Program-made: the position numbers and the translations under genes | The notes under the pieces: model-generated | Seen by the model: the letters and a program-made list of their open reading frames with translations, nothing else | What the model was told of the DNA's origin: nothing | The model's database searches: none | Shown here: positions 25,447 to 34,093 of the stretch, in pieces | How the letters are laid out: each line of letters opens with the position of its first letter | Position numbering within the stretch: the stretch's first letter is position 1 | Assembly (NCBI GenBank): GCA_964529305.1 | Contig: CAZGUX010000285.1 | Coordinates: 49,184-113,183, forward strand | From: CAZGUX01 sp964529305 | GTDB lineage: Bacteria > Acidobacteriota > Terriglobia > Bryobacterales > Bryobacteraceae | Reading direction: 5' to 3' | Length of the DNA: 64,000 nt

Positions 25447-28014
25447 ATGCCCGGCCGCCTGTTCCTCATCGATAGCTATGGCTTTCTGTTCCGCGCCTAT
25501 CACGCGCGGGCGCGCTCCGGCGCGCCGCCCATGCGGACCTCGACGGGGATGTCTACCGAGGCGGTCTACATCTTCAACAACATGGTCCGCAAGCTTCTGA
25601 AAGCCTACCAGCCGGAGTGGATGGCGGCCGTGTTCGAGAGCATCGGCCCGACGTTGCGCGAGCAGGAATTCAAGGAGTACAAGGCCAACCGCGTCGAGAC
25701 GCCGCCAGATCTGATTGAACAGATTCCCTACGTACGCAAGGTGCTGGAGGCGATGCGCATTCCGATCCTCGAATACGCGGGCTATGAGGCCGACGACGTG
25801 ATCGGCACCCTCTCCCGCCGCGTGTCGGAATCCGGGGTGGACGTGGTGATTGTTTCGAGCGATAAGGACATGCTGCAACTGGTGAACGAGCGCGTGTCCA
25901 TGCTGAATCCGGCCAAGGACGATACGTGGTACGACCCCGCCGGCGTCAAGGAATTCATGGGCGTCCATCCGGGCCAGGTGGCGGATCTGCTGGCGCTCAA
26001 GGGCGACTCCGTGGACAACATTCCGGGAGCGCCGGGAATCGGGGACAAGGGGGCCAGGGACCTCATCGAACAGTTCGGCTCGGTGGAAGCGGCGCTCGAG
26101 CGCGCCGGCGAGGTGGCGCGGAAGGCGTACCGCGAGAGCTTGACTCAGAATCGCGAACAGATTCTGCTGAGCAAACGCCTGGCGACCATCGAGACCGCGG
26201 TGCCCATCCCGGCGTCGCTCGATCAACTGAAAGCCCAGGAGCCCGACCCCGCCCTGCTGAAGCAGGTCTACAAGGAACTGGAGTTCCACAGCCTGTTGGG
26301 TGAGTTGGGGCCCAGCGAGGATCAACGGCCCAAAGACTACCGGCGGCTGGAAGGAGAGGCCGCCGAAGAATGGCTTGCCGCGATTCCCCGGGAGTCGATC
26401 GTTGCGGTCGCGTGCGCGGAGGGCGGCGACGATCTGCTGGCGCCCGCCGTCGTGGCGCTCGCGGGGCGAAGCGGCGAGGCCTGCGCCATTCCCGCGCCGG
26501 TCCCCTCCGCCGTGCGCGCGTTGCTCGAAGACCCGGCGCGGCACAAAGCCGCCGCCGATGTGAAGTCGGCATTGCTGGCGCTCGAGACCATGGGCATCGA
26601 GGGCCGCGGCTTCACCGGCGACCTGATGCTCTACGGATTCCTGCTGGAGGCGGATCCCGGGGCCTGCTCGCTCGAATCGCTGGTCCGGCGCAAGCTCGAC
26701 CTGGCCGCTCCCGCGGCGCCCGAGGCCGAAGCCGACGCGGTTCTTGAACTGACGCCCTTGCTGAGCGCCGAAGTGGACCGCCGCGGCTTTCGCGAGCTGT
26801 ACGAAACCCTTGACCTGCCGCTGACGGCGGTACTCGCGCGGATGGAACGCTGGGGCGTCCGGATCGATACGGCGGTGCTGGGCGGAATCGCCGCCCGGAT
26901 GGATCAGACCATTCAGGGGCTGACGGCCGCGATTCACGCAATGGCGGGGCGGCCGTTCAACATCAACTCGCCGCAACAATTGGCTAAGGTCCTGTTTGAA
27001 GAGTTGAAGCTGCCGGCCCCCTTCCGATCCGGCAAGGGCAAATCGATCTCGACGGCCGCCGACGTTCTGGAAGAACTGGCGGCCGAGCACGAGATCGTGA
27101 GCAAAGTGCTGGAGTACCGCCAGGTGACCAAGCTCAAAGGGACGTACGTGGATGCGCTGCCGGAACTGATTCGTCCGTCGACGGGCCGCCTCCACACGAG
27201 CTTCAACCAGGCCGGCGCGGCCACCGGCCGGCTGTCGTCGTCGAACCCGAATCTGCAGAACATTCCCATCCGGACAGAACTCGGCCGCGAGATTCGCGCG
27301 GCCTTTGTGCCGGAACCCGGATGGAAGCTGGTGGTCGCCGATTACTCGCAGATCGAATTGAGGCTGCTGGCGCACATGTCGCGCGATCCCGTTTTAGTGG
27401 ACTCGTTCCGCAACGGCGAAGACATCCACACGCGGACGGCGGCGGAGGTGTTCGGCGCTGCGCCCTTGATGGTGACCTCCGAGATGCGGCGCAGCGCCAA
27501 GGCCGTGAACTTCGGCATCGTGTACGGCATCAGCGGATTCGGGCTGGCCCAGCAACTCGGCATCCCGCGCGCGGAGGCGGAAAAGTACATCCGGAACTAC
27601 TTCGAGCGCTATGCCGGCGTGAAGCGGTTCATCGACGCGACCATCGCCGAGGTGAGGCAGACCGGCGTGACACGCACGCTGTTCGGCCGCGAGCGGCCGA
27701 TTCCCGACATTCAGAGCCGGAACCCGAACGCGCGCGGCTTCGCGGAGCGAACGGCGGTGAACTCGCCACTCCAGGGGACGGCGGCGGATCTGATCAAGCT
27801 GGCGATGATCCGGATCGACCGGGCCCTGGAGGAGCGGCGCCTGCGCTCGCGCCTGCTGTTGCAGGTACACGACGAGCTGGTGCTGGAGGCGCCGGCGGAC
27901 GAGGTGGAGACGGTCTCGGAACTGGTGAAGCGCGAGATGGAGCAGGCTCATCCGATCGAGGTCCCGATGGTGGTGGACGTGGGCGCCGGAGACAACTGGC
28001 GGGACGCGAAGTAA
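25447..28014 (+). CDS. polA: DNA polymerase I
   Basis: An 855-residue family A DNA polymerase. Domains in order: 5'-3' exonuclease/FEN domain (about 1-300; YKANR, YEADDVIGTL, SSDKDMLQL, GDSVDNIPGAPGIGDKGA), a vestigial 3'-5' exonuclease domain (about 300-470) and the polymerase domain. Polymerase motif A is DYSQIELRLLAH (about 631), motif B follows RRSAKAVNFGIVYG, and motif C is VHDELVLE (about 806). The proofreading site seems lost: the place of the DxE motif reads SIVAVACAEGG, as in Taq and Bacillus enzymes. It processes Okazaki fragments and fills repair gaps. The start at 25447 gives the standard RLFLIDSYGFLFRAYHA N-terminus. Confidence 0.95.
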   Translation: MPGRLFLIDSYGFLFRAYHARARSGAPPMRTSTGMSTEAVYIFNNMVRKLLKAYQPEWMAAVFESIGPTLREQEFKEYKANRVETPPDLIEQIPYVRKVLEAMRIPILEYAGYEADDVIGTLSRRVSESGVDVVIVSSDKDMLQLVNERVSMLNPAKDDTWYDPAGVKEFMGVHPGQVADLLALKGDSVDNIPGAPGIGDKGARDLIEQFGSVEAALERAGEVARKAYRESLTQNREQILLSKRLATIETAVPIPASLDQLKAQEPDPALLKQVYKELEFHSLLGELGPSEDQRPKDYRRLEGEAAEEWLAAIPRESIVAVACAEGGDDLLAPAVVALAGRSGEACAIPAPVPSAVRALLEDPARHKAAADVKSALLALETMGIEGRGFTGDLMLYGFLLEADPGACSLESLVRRKLDLAAPAAPEAEADAVLELTPLLSAEVDRRGFRELYETLDLPLTAVLARMERWGVRIDTAVLGGIAARMDQTIQGLTAAIHAMAGRPFNINSPQQLAKVLFEELKLPAPFRSGKGKSISTAADVLEELAAEHEIVSKVLEYRQVTKLKGTYVDALPELIRPSTGRLHTSFNQAGAATGRLSSSNPNLQNIPIRTELGREIRAAFVPEPGWKLVVADYSQIELRLLAHMSRDPVLVDSFRNGEDIHTRTAAEVFGAAPLMVTSEMRRSAKAVNFGIVYGISGFGLAQQLGIPRAEAEKYIRNYFERYAGVKRFIDATIAEVRQTGVTRTLFGRERPIPDIQSRNPNARGFAERTAVNSPLQGTAADLIKLAMIRIDRALEERRLRSRLLLQVHDELVLEAPADEVETVSELVKREMEQAHPIEVPMVVDVGAGDNWRDAK

Positions 28015-28104
28015 GTGATTACCGAACGTCCCCGCGCGGAACTACGCGGCGCCGCTGCTTCGAATATTCGGCGCGCTGGAGCGTTCACACCGCTGCCACC
28101 GTGT

Positions 28105-28224
28105 TTATCTTTTCCATACTTTCCGGTAAGCACGCATCAGGTTCAGGCCGAGTACCTTCTCGATTTCAACGTCGGAATAGCCTCGGCGGACCATTTCGCG
28201 CACGACGTTCGGCATGCCCCTCAT
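28105..28224 (-). pseudogene. C-terminal remnant of an M19 membrane dipeptidase
   Basis: On the minus strand, 39 codons ending in TAA at 28105 read GMPNVVREMVRRGYSDVEI, then EKVLGLNLMRAYRKVWKR. This is the conserved tail of renal-type (M19) dipeptidases, in which a glycine-rich loop is followed by a helix and the G-x-N-x-x-R motif. Nothing of the upstream catalytic domain is present: the frame opens into AT-rich sequence and then the GMC gene on the other strand. It is a leftover of a gene otherwise removed, in a 281-bp gap between polA and the GMC oxidoreductase. Confidence 0.6.
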
Positions 28225-28284
28225 TTTTTGTTAGGCTGGGCGCCCGCAATTTATCCTGCTACCCTGACGCGAGCCTGAATATCC

Positions 28285-28290
28285 AGGAGG
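28285..28290 (+). promoter_or_regulatory. Strong ribosome binding site of the GMC gene
   Basis: AGGAGG lies five bases before the ATG at 28296 and fixes the start of the GMC oxidoreductase, against a much longer open frame that runs back into polA in another frame. Confidence 0.75.
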
Positions 28291-28295
28291 TCAGC

Positions 28296-29825
28296 ATGGA
28301 TTACGACGTAATCGTGATCGGAAGCGGATTCGGAGGAGCGATCACCGCCTGCCGGCTGGCGGAAAGCGGAAGAAAAGTCCTCATTCTCGAGCGTGGCCGG
28401 CGCTGGGACAAGACGAACTATCCGCGCCAGCCGGAAGACGCCTGGGTCTGGGATCCCGATCAGCCAGAGAAGAAAAACGGCTGGCTCGATCTGCGCGTCT
28501 TCCGGGATATGACCGTCGCACAGGGCGCCGCGGTCGGTGGTGGTTCGCTGATCTACGCCAACGTGTCCGCGATCCCGCCGGAGCATGTCTTCGACAACGG
28601 CTGGCCTCCGGAGATCACGTTCACCAGGATGCAGCCGTTCTATCAGCAGGTGGGTGCATTCATGAACGTGCAGAAGGTCCCGGATAACCAGTGGACTGAG
28701 CGCATGCGGCTGATGAGAGACGCGGCGAACAACACGGGCAACGGAAGCCGGTTCCAAAAGGTCGAGCTGGCGATCTCGTTCGATCCGGCGTGGAGCTACC
28801 AGCAGGTGGATCCGCACAGCTTCGCCAAATCGAAAACGTTCACCAATGCACAAGGCGTCCAGCAGGGCACCTGCGTGCATCTCGGCAATTGCGTGGTCGG
28901 GTGCGATGTCGACGCCAAGAACACGCTCGACCGCAACTACATCGCATGGGCGGAAAAGCATCAGGCGGAGGTGCGGCCGCTGCACCTCGCCACCAATATC
29001 GAGTCAATCGCTGGCGGCTATAAGATCAGCTATGACGAGTTGCGCAACGGCCAGCGCATTCCCGGCAGCGCCACCGCCGAATTGGTAATTGTCGCCGCCG
29101 GTTCCCTCGGATCGACGGAGTTGCTGCTTCGTTGTAAGCTCCAGACGCAGACGCTTCCCAACGTCAGCGACCGGCTCGGGCACAATTGGTCGAGCAACGG
29201 CGACTTCCTCACGCCCGCCTTCCACTTCTTCCGCAACGTCAACCCGACGCGCGGCCCGACAATCGCCTGCATCATCGATTTCCACGACCGCTCCGTGAAC
29301 AACCAATCGTTCTGGATCCAGGACGGAGGCTTCCCCGACGTGCTCAGCAACCTCCAGGGAGGCGAGTCCGCGTCTGCGCTGGTCCGCTTCCTGAATACGC
29401 TGTTGCGCTCGCCGCTTGCGCCGATCATGCCTTGGTTCGCGCAGGGCATCGACGCCGCCGACGGCAAGTTGAAACTGAGAAACGGCAAGCTCGATCTCGA
29501 TTGGGATATCGACACGTCGGAGGCCGTGATCGAAGCGATTGTCGAGAAGCACGAGCAGTTCGCGAGCGCCACCGGAGGACTCGCGGTGGTGCCGCCGACA
29601 TGGCGATTCTTCAAGGATCTGATCACGCCCCATCCGCTTGGCGGCTGCAACATGGGCACGAGCGCCGCCAACGGCGTCGTCGATCATCGCGGCGAGGTGT
29701 TCGGCCATCCGAAGCTCTATGTGATCGACGGAGCGATTGTGCCGGAGGCGGTCGGAGTCAATCCGTCACGCACCATCGGGGCGCTGGCGGAACGGGCCGC
29801 GAAGATGATCATCGACGGCACGTAG
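28296..29825 (+). CDS. GMC family oxidoreductase (cholesterol oxidase-like)
   Basis: A 509-residue flavoprotein. The FAD-binding motif DYDVIVIGSGFGGAITA opens the protein, followed by ILERGRRW and the VGGGSLIYANV segment that holds the isoalloxazine ring in cholesterol-oxidase-like GMC members. The C-terminus has HPLGGCNMG with the active-site histidine and VNPSRTIGALAERAA, which closes the FAD site. A cysteine-bearing region CVHLGNCVVGC (about 195-205) resembles the GCxxGC site of the short-chain GMC/cholesterol oxidase branch. There is no signal peptide. It would oxidise an alcohol, possibly a sterol-like or polyol compound, with oxygen or another acceptor. It is monocistronic, followed by a hairpin. 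Confidence 0.9.
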   Translation: MDYDVIVIGSGFGGAITACRLAESGRKVLILERGRRWDKTNYPRQPEDAWVWDPDQPEKKNGWLDLRVFRDMTVAQGAAVGGGSLIYANVSAIPPEHVFDNGWPPEITFTRMQPFYQQVGAFMNVQKVPDNQWTERMRLMRDAANNTGNGSRFQKVELAISFDPAWSYQQVDPHSFAKSKTFTNAQGVQQGTCVHLGNCVVGCDVDAKNTLDRNYIAWAEKHQAEVRPLHLATNIESIAGGYKISYDELRNGQRIPGSATAELVIVAAGSLGSTELLLRCKLQTQTLPNVSDRLGHNWSSNGDFLTPAFHFFRNVNPTRGPTIACIIDFHDRSVNNQSFWIQDGGFPDVLSNLQGGESASALVRFLNTLLRSPLAPIMPWFAQGIDAADGKLKLRNGKLDLDWDIDTSEAVIEAIVEKHEQFASATGGLAVVPPTWRFFKDLITPHPLGGCNMGTSAANGVVDHRGEVFGHPKLYVIDGAIVPEAVGVNPSRTIGALAERAAKMIIDGT

Positions 29826-29844
29826 CACAGGCTTTAGCTTGTGC
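29825..29844 (+). terminator. Hairpin directly after the GMC stop
   Basis: GCACAGGCT is matched by AGCTTGTGC with a two-base loop and one G-T pair, starting in the stop codon. No T-run follows, so it may end transcription weakly or be a small dispersed palindrome rather than a strict intrinsic terminator. Confidence 0.45.
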
Positions 29845-30064
29845 GTGGAGAACTGGGGGGCCGTCCACAACGCGTTTCCTGTTTTCTGGATCGCTTATTT
29901 GAATCCAATCATGCACTTACGCGCGACAGACGACAGGCTCACAGGCCCGGCCTGCCCCTTGTTTCTGCTCCAGGAAATGCCGAAGCCGCGAAATCCCAGG
30001 CCCACGCGCCAACGCCGAAAGTAAATCCAGCCGTCTGCCTATCGTTTGATCGCGTGGCTGCCAA

Positions 30065-30141
30065 TGGTGGGCGGTCGCGGGCTCGAACCGCGGACCTCCT
30101 GCTTGTAAGGCAGGCGCTCTAACCGGCTGAGCTAACCGCCC
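30065..30141 (-). tRNA. tRNA-Val (anticodon TAC), CCA encoded
   Basis: The minus strand folds as a full cloverleaf: acceptor GGGCGGT with ACCGCCC, D-arm GCTC/GAGC, anticodon stem CCTGC/GCAGG around the loop CTTACAA with anticodon TAC, T-arm CGCGG-TTCGAGC-CCGCG, and discriminator A followed by an encoded CCA at 30065-30067. The body is 74 nt. TAC reads GTA (and other GTN) valine codons. Confidence 0.95.
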
Positions 30142-30251
30142 GGCTTCGACCAGAGTAACACTTTCGCCAAAACGGCCATGGCTGGCTCGGGACACACACG
30201 CTCCGGCGCCTCCCCAGCACGGTTGTCTTTCGGGCTGAAAAGACCGCTTGT

Positions 30252-30271
30252 CCGCGGCCTTCCGGCCGCGG
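30252..30271 (-). terminator. GC-rich hairpin after the glycosidase-like gene
   Basis: CCGCGGCC and GGCCGCGG form a perfect 8-bp stem with a TTCC loop, 26 bases beyond the stop of the minus-strand gene at 30297. On the minus strand a T-rich stretch (GTCTTTTC) follows a few bases later, so it is a plausible intrinsic terminator protecting the tRNA gene from read-through. Confidence 0.55.
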
Positions 30272-30296
30272 TTCGGATGAAGCGGCCCTCTCCCCG

Positions 30297-31313
30297 TCAG
30301 GCGCCTTCCCTTCGTTCCGCCACCCCGATGCCCGCATACTGATTCCCGTCGTAGTACATGAGAGTACGCCGACCCAACCGGAGCACCGACGGATAACAGG
30401 TCATTTCCTGGTCCCACCCCGTGGCGCTGACGTCCAGCACCGGTTCCGGCCACCACTTGAACCGGATTCCGTCCGCGCTCTCGGCATAGTGGATTCGATA
30501 GTGCTCCCCATCCTTCGCGCAACTGAACCACATCCGATACTGACCGCCCGAGAACTCCACAAACGGCTTCGAACACGTCGTGCCCACCTTCCCGATCGGT
30601 GGCGGCAGATTGAGGAGCGCACCCGCGGGATGGCGCTCGAACGAGTGTCCCCCATCGGTCGAGACTGCCAGCGCCACCGAGATCTTGTGATGGTCCGGCG
30701 CCGGGCGCGAGATTGCCGTGTACCACATCCAATACTCGGCGCCTACCCGCAGGACGGCGCAGGAGCCGGTGCCGTGCTCGTCGCAAGCGAAGGGACGGCC
30801 GCGATCGAACAGAAGACGTCCCGTGCGAGTCCAGGTCCGTCCCCCATCGTCGCTTTCGGCCAGTGAAGTGCCCCACAGCTTCCGGCGGCCCGGTCCCGGC
30901 AAGAACTCGCCATTCCAGGTGGCATAGTACAGGTGCCAGTGGGTTTCCGTGATGGGCAGCACCCAGGGATAGCTGACCCAGTGAGAGTCGATCGAGCCCG
31001 GTTTGCCGAAGTCCAGCAGAGGCCGGTCAGAAAGCTTCCGCCACGTGAGTGGATCGGCCACGTCCGCTTCCGCCAGGCCGACCCGGCGAAGTTCGCCCTC
31101 GATGCTCATGTAATACATGCGCAGGCGATCTCCGGCTCGGATCACGTGAGGCGCCGAAGGGTAGTGGTCCCACACGTTGTCCGCCGTGCACGGCAGGATC
31201 GGACCCAGCTTGTTCCACCGCTGAGGAGAGGCGCCGTCCGCCTGGCTGGCGCGCGCGCCGCCTCCCATCGAGGCTGAGGCGAGGCAGGTTGAGATGAAAC
31301 GGCGGCGATGCAT
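30297..31313 (-). CDS. Secreted glycosidase-like beta-propeller protein
   Basis: A 338-residue exported protein. I start it at the ATG at 31313 (MHRRRFISTCLASAS), which has a good GGAGG ribosome site and gives a Tat-like signal; a longer frame upstream is unlikely. The body has repeated blades (RMYYMSIEGE, WHLYYATWNG, YWMWYTAISR, YRMWFSCAKD, TLMYYDGNQY) typical of GH43/GH32/GH130-type five-bladed propellers, with DDGGRTWTRTG as an Asp-box. Catalytic acids cannot be fixed by eye. The next gene upstream has the same fold, and a DUF4432 epimerase and aminotransferase follow in the same direction, which suggests sugar catabolism. Confidence 0.75.
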   Translation of the reverse strand: MHRRRFISTCLASASMGGGARASQADGASPQRWNKLGPILPCTADNVWDHYPSAPHVIRAGDRLRMYYMSIEGELRRVGLAEADVADPLTWRKLSDRPLLDFGKPGSIDSHWVSYPWVLPITETHWHLYYATWNGEFLPGPGRRKLWGTSLAESDDGGRTWTRTGRLLFDRGRPFACDEHGTGSCAVLRVGAEYWMWYTAISRPAPDHHKISVALAVSTDGGHSFERHPAGALLNLPPPIGKVGTTCSKPFVEFSGGQYRMWFSCAKDGEHYRIHYAESADGIRFKWWPEPVLDVSATGWDQEMTCYPSVLRLGRRTLMYYDGNQYAGIGVAERREGA

Positions 31314-31435
31314 GGTCAGGTCCTCCCGAAGAGCGCCTTCCTCGCAACCAAGGCGAACTGCCTGCGCAAGCACGCAACTCGCTCGGCTACGCCGAGCGGT
31401 TCAGAAGCCTCGACCGCGGGGACTGCAAAAGCATA

Positions 31436-32929
31436 TCAGGGCACGAACTGGAACGCATAGAGCTTGGCCGCTCGCAACCGGAATGCCAGGCGAACCGGCT
31501 TGGTCTGGAGCGCGCCCACATCGCCCTTGCCCTTCCACGTGACCTTCTGGCCCAGATGGTTACGGTAGTTCACGTCGCAATCGGCAAAGGTGTAGCCGGC
31601 GATCGGCGCCCCGTGCTCGTCGCGCAGTTCCACCAGCACCTGGCCCATCGCGGAGGCGTTCATGTTGAGTTCGAGCGAGGTCCCGACGAAGCGCAGGGGC
31701 GGCGTGTGGAACGACCCGCCGGCCATGCCGGCGTCCACCGAGACGAATCCGTCCAGCCGCTGCTCGACGCGGAAGATCGCGCCGATGCCCCACAACTCGC
31801 CATAACCTTGATACGCCCCGTGTGTGTGGCGCATGCCGCCATAATACTGATACAGGCGGTTGTTCACCCGCAGCATGCCGATGTGCATGTACATCGACCC
31901 GGCGTCTCCCTCATCGTCCAGACCCAGTTCGATATAGGGCGCGCGCTCCACCCGTTGAAACACCACGCCGTCGCGGCTCGCGGCCATCTGGATGTCGAGC
32001 GGACCGTCGTTGCGATACTTGCTTTTGGGCGGCTCCGGAAAGTGCTGGTAGGCGCTGGGGAACATGAAGTACGCATCCGCCGCCCACGGGTATTGGACCA
32101 CGGCCGAGGTGTAGTGGTCGGAAGGCTGCGGATCGGCTTCGTCAAATCCGAAGGACGTCGGTATCTGCGTGGTCGGCGGCTGCACCCGTTCGGCGGCCCA
32201 CACACGGCCTGCCGGCGCGTTCCGGTCGTACGGCCACGGCGCCAGCAGGTCGCCCGTCTCGACGCGGCCGATCTTGCGGCCTTTGTCCCATTTGCGCAGA
32301 TAAGCCACGTACTTGCGGAGTCGCGTGTCATAGAACGCCATGTTCACGGTGTCGGGATGGAACGGCAGGACCCTGTGGGGATGGAGTTCCCAGCGCAACC
32401 CGTCGGGCGACGTGTAGACGTAGATGCCGGCTTCGCCGTTGGGCGCTTTCTCGCGCGGGAGGATGGCGACCATCTTGTATCGCTCGGCGGCAGAGGCGGT
32501 GGGATCGCGGAAAATGCCGCCGGCGTTCTCGATATTGGTTTCCATCAGGATGTTGTTGGCGCGGGAGCCGCGCCATTCGAATAGCCCCAGATTCGGCTTG
32601 CGCCACGTGATGCCGTCGTTCGATTCCGCGTAGCACAACCGGAACTGCCCGAGCACACCTTCGGCGGGCATGGCCGTGTACCACATCCGATAGCGGCCGT
32701 CTTCCTCCAGCACGGTGCCGGCGCCGGTCACCCATCCGGCGTCCCAAGGCCGGTCGCCGCGCAGCACGGCGCCCTTCTTGACCGGCGGATTCATCCTGAG
32801 CGCAACGCCGTCGGAAGCCTGGATGAAGCGCTGGTCGATGAAGAGTTGTTTCTCGCGGCCGATGTCGAGGGGTTGGGCGCGCGCGCAGGCGAGAGCGGCG
32901 AGAAGCCAGGGGAGTGCGTGGACTCGCAT
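31436..32929 (-). CDS. Secreted glycosidase-like protein (GH32/GH43-like propeller)
   Basis: A 497-residue exported protein with signal peptide MRVHALPWLLAALACARAQ. The N-terminal 350 residues form a propeller-like repeat (YRMWYTAMPAEG, FRLCYAESNDGITWRKPNLG, IYVYTSPDGLRWELHP, YVAYLRKWDKG), and the C-terminal 130 residues look like an added beta-sandwich ending AFRLRAAKLYAFQF. This matches large uncharacterised glycosidase-like families of Planctomycetota and Acidobacteriota. It is upstream of the similar gene 30297-31313 with a gap of 122 bp. Substrate unknown. Confidence 0.75.
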   Translation of the reverse strand: MRVHALPWLLAALACARAQPLDIGREKQLFIDQRFIQASDGVALRMNPPVKKGAVLRGDRPWDAGWVTGAGTVLEEDGRYRMWYTAMPAEGVLGQFRLCYAESNDGITWRKPNLGLFEWRGSRANNILMETNIENAGGIFRDPTASAAERYKMVAILPREKAPNGEAGIYVYTSPDGLRWELHPHRVLPFHPDTVNMAFYDTRLRKYVAYLRKWDKGRKIGRVETGDLLAPWPYDRNAPAGRVWAAERVQPPTTQIPTSFGFDEADPQPSDHYTSAVVQYPWAADAYFMFPSAYQHFPEPPKSKYRNDGPLDIQMAASRDGVVFQRVERAPYIELGLDDEGDAGSMYMHIGMLRVNNRLYQYYGGMRHTHGAYQGYGELWGIGAIFRVEQRLDGFVSVDAGMAGGSFHTPPLRFVGTSLELNMNASAMGQVLVELRDEHGAPIAGYTFADCDVNYRNHLGQKVTWKGKGDVGALQTKPVRLAFRLRAAKLYAFQFVP

Positions 32930-32975
32930 TCTGCTTAAGGTACACCTTCAGATCGGCCGGCGTTTTCAGAGCCGC

Positions 32976-33005
32976 AACCGGAAGGAGCAGGCAATCCAAT
33001 TTCCG
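32976..33005. repeat. Partial second copy of the repeat edge found at 15568-15598
   Basis: Thirty bases here match the right edge of the inverted-repeat element at 15446-15584 and its flank: ACCGGAA, a one-base gap, then GGAGC-GGCA-TCCAATTTCCG, with about 27 of 30 positions the same. The other arms of the element are not seen nearby, so this is a fragment. It sits in the 90-bp gap between two minus-strand genes. Confidence 0.5.
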
Positions 33006-33019
33006 CTCACGCCGGGTGC

Positions 33020-34093
33020 TCAGCCAGTACGGACGGCGCCGCCGAAGTCGAGCGAAGTCACCGGGCCCGACGCTTCAAAAATCCCGCATTCGAGCGTCGC
33101 CGTCTTCGCGGCCCCGGCCTTCAGAACCGGCGCCTGGCCGCGCGCGACCAACTCGGCCAGCGGTTCCACCGGACTGCTGAACGGCTCGAGCGCCAGGTTG
33201 TACGTGCGGCCGAAATACGGATAGCCCCAACTGCCGCCATACACCTGCCACATCCAAAGATTCGGAAACACCGCCGTGTCCCACACCAGGCCGACCGCCA
33301 GTTTCTGCGCCGGATTCCGCAGCGCGCACCACTTGCCGGTCAGGGCGCTCGCCACCACGACGTCTTCGGTGCGGTTGTCCTTGCCCGGCACTTCGTCCAC
33401 CCGCGAGGGCGATCCGTTCTTCGCGTTCATGTGGGGAAAACGCGAAACCGCGCCGCCGGCGAAGCGGCGGGAAAGGCCTTCCGCGTACCTCGGCTCGACG
33501 ATGTCGCACGGCGGCATCTCGATGCGGCAGCCGGCTTCGAGAAAGGGCGGACCGAACGCCGGATGGTGGCCCCACTGGTAAGGAAGATCCTGCTCCCCGA
33601 GATTCATGACTTCTTCTTCGAGGCGCAGCACTGGAGACTTCGCCGCCAGGATCATGCGGCGGCGGATGCGGAACGGCGTGCGCACCGTTTCCGCCGTGAA
33701 GTCGACTTCCACGCGTTGCGCCGAATCTTCCCGTACGGAAACGTCCCAAGGTAGAAGCGCCGTTTCGCCGTGCTGGCCGAGGGCCGCGCCGGAGATCTCC
33801 GTCGCCGGCCCGGCGCTGGGAAAAATCTCCTGCCAGCCGCCCAAATAGTAGTCGAGAAACGAGCCCTGCAACCGCGGCGCCGTGGGGATGTACTCGTTGG
33901 GCAGTAGCGTCTGGGGCGCGTGCCACATGACATCCAGGTCGCGCGCCTTGTAGCGGAACTCGAGGATGTCGGCTCCTTTTGAAGCCAGCACGCCCACCTT
34001 CACCACTTCGTTCTCGATGACGATCAGACGGTGGGAGCGCCATTGAAACTCTTCGACCCGGCACCCGTGATGGCGCGTGCCGTAGAGCCTCAC
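33020..34093 (-). CDS. Aldose 1-epimerase-like protein (DUF4432 type)
   Basis: A 357-residue galactose-mutarotase-fold protein. It starts with a GTG at 34093 that overlaps the stop of the aminotransferase gene (GTGA); a frame upstream overlaps that gene and is rejected. Segments ILEFRYKARDLDVMWHAP, SFLDYYLGGWQEIFPSAG, WGHHPAFGPPFLEAGC and LALEPFSSP are typical of the DUF4432/aldose-epimerase-like branch, with the histidines of WGHHPAFG and the glutamate of LALEPF as likely active-site residues. It would act on a free sugar or sugar acid in the cytoplasm. It is translationally coupled to the aminotransferase. Confidence 0.85.
   Translation of the reverse strand: MRLYGTRHHGCRVEEFQWRSHRLIVIENEVVKVGVLASKGADILEFRYKARDLDVMWHAPQTLLPNEYIPTAPRLQGSFLDYYLGGWQEIFPSAGPATEISGAALGQHGETALLPWDVSVREDSAQRVEVDFTAETVRTPFRIRRRMILAAKSPVLRLEEEVMNLGEQDLPYQWGHHPAFGPPFLEAGCRIEMPPCDIVEPRYAEGLSRRFAGGAVSRFPHMNAKNGSPSRVDEVPGKDNRTEDVVVASALTGKWCALRNPAQKLAVGLVWDTAVFPNLWMWQVYGGSWGYPYFGRTYNLALEPFSSPVEPLAELVARGQAPVLKAGAAKTATLECGIFEASGPVTSLDFGGAVRTG

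Noticed and set aside
25432..27375. 647-codon minus-strand frame
   Set aside because: Antisense shadow of polA.
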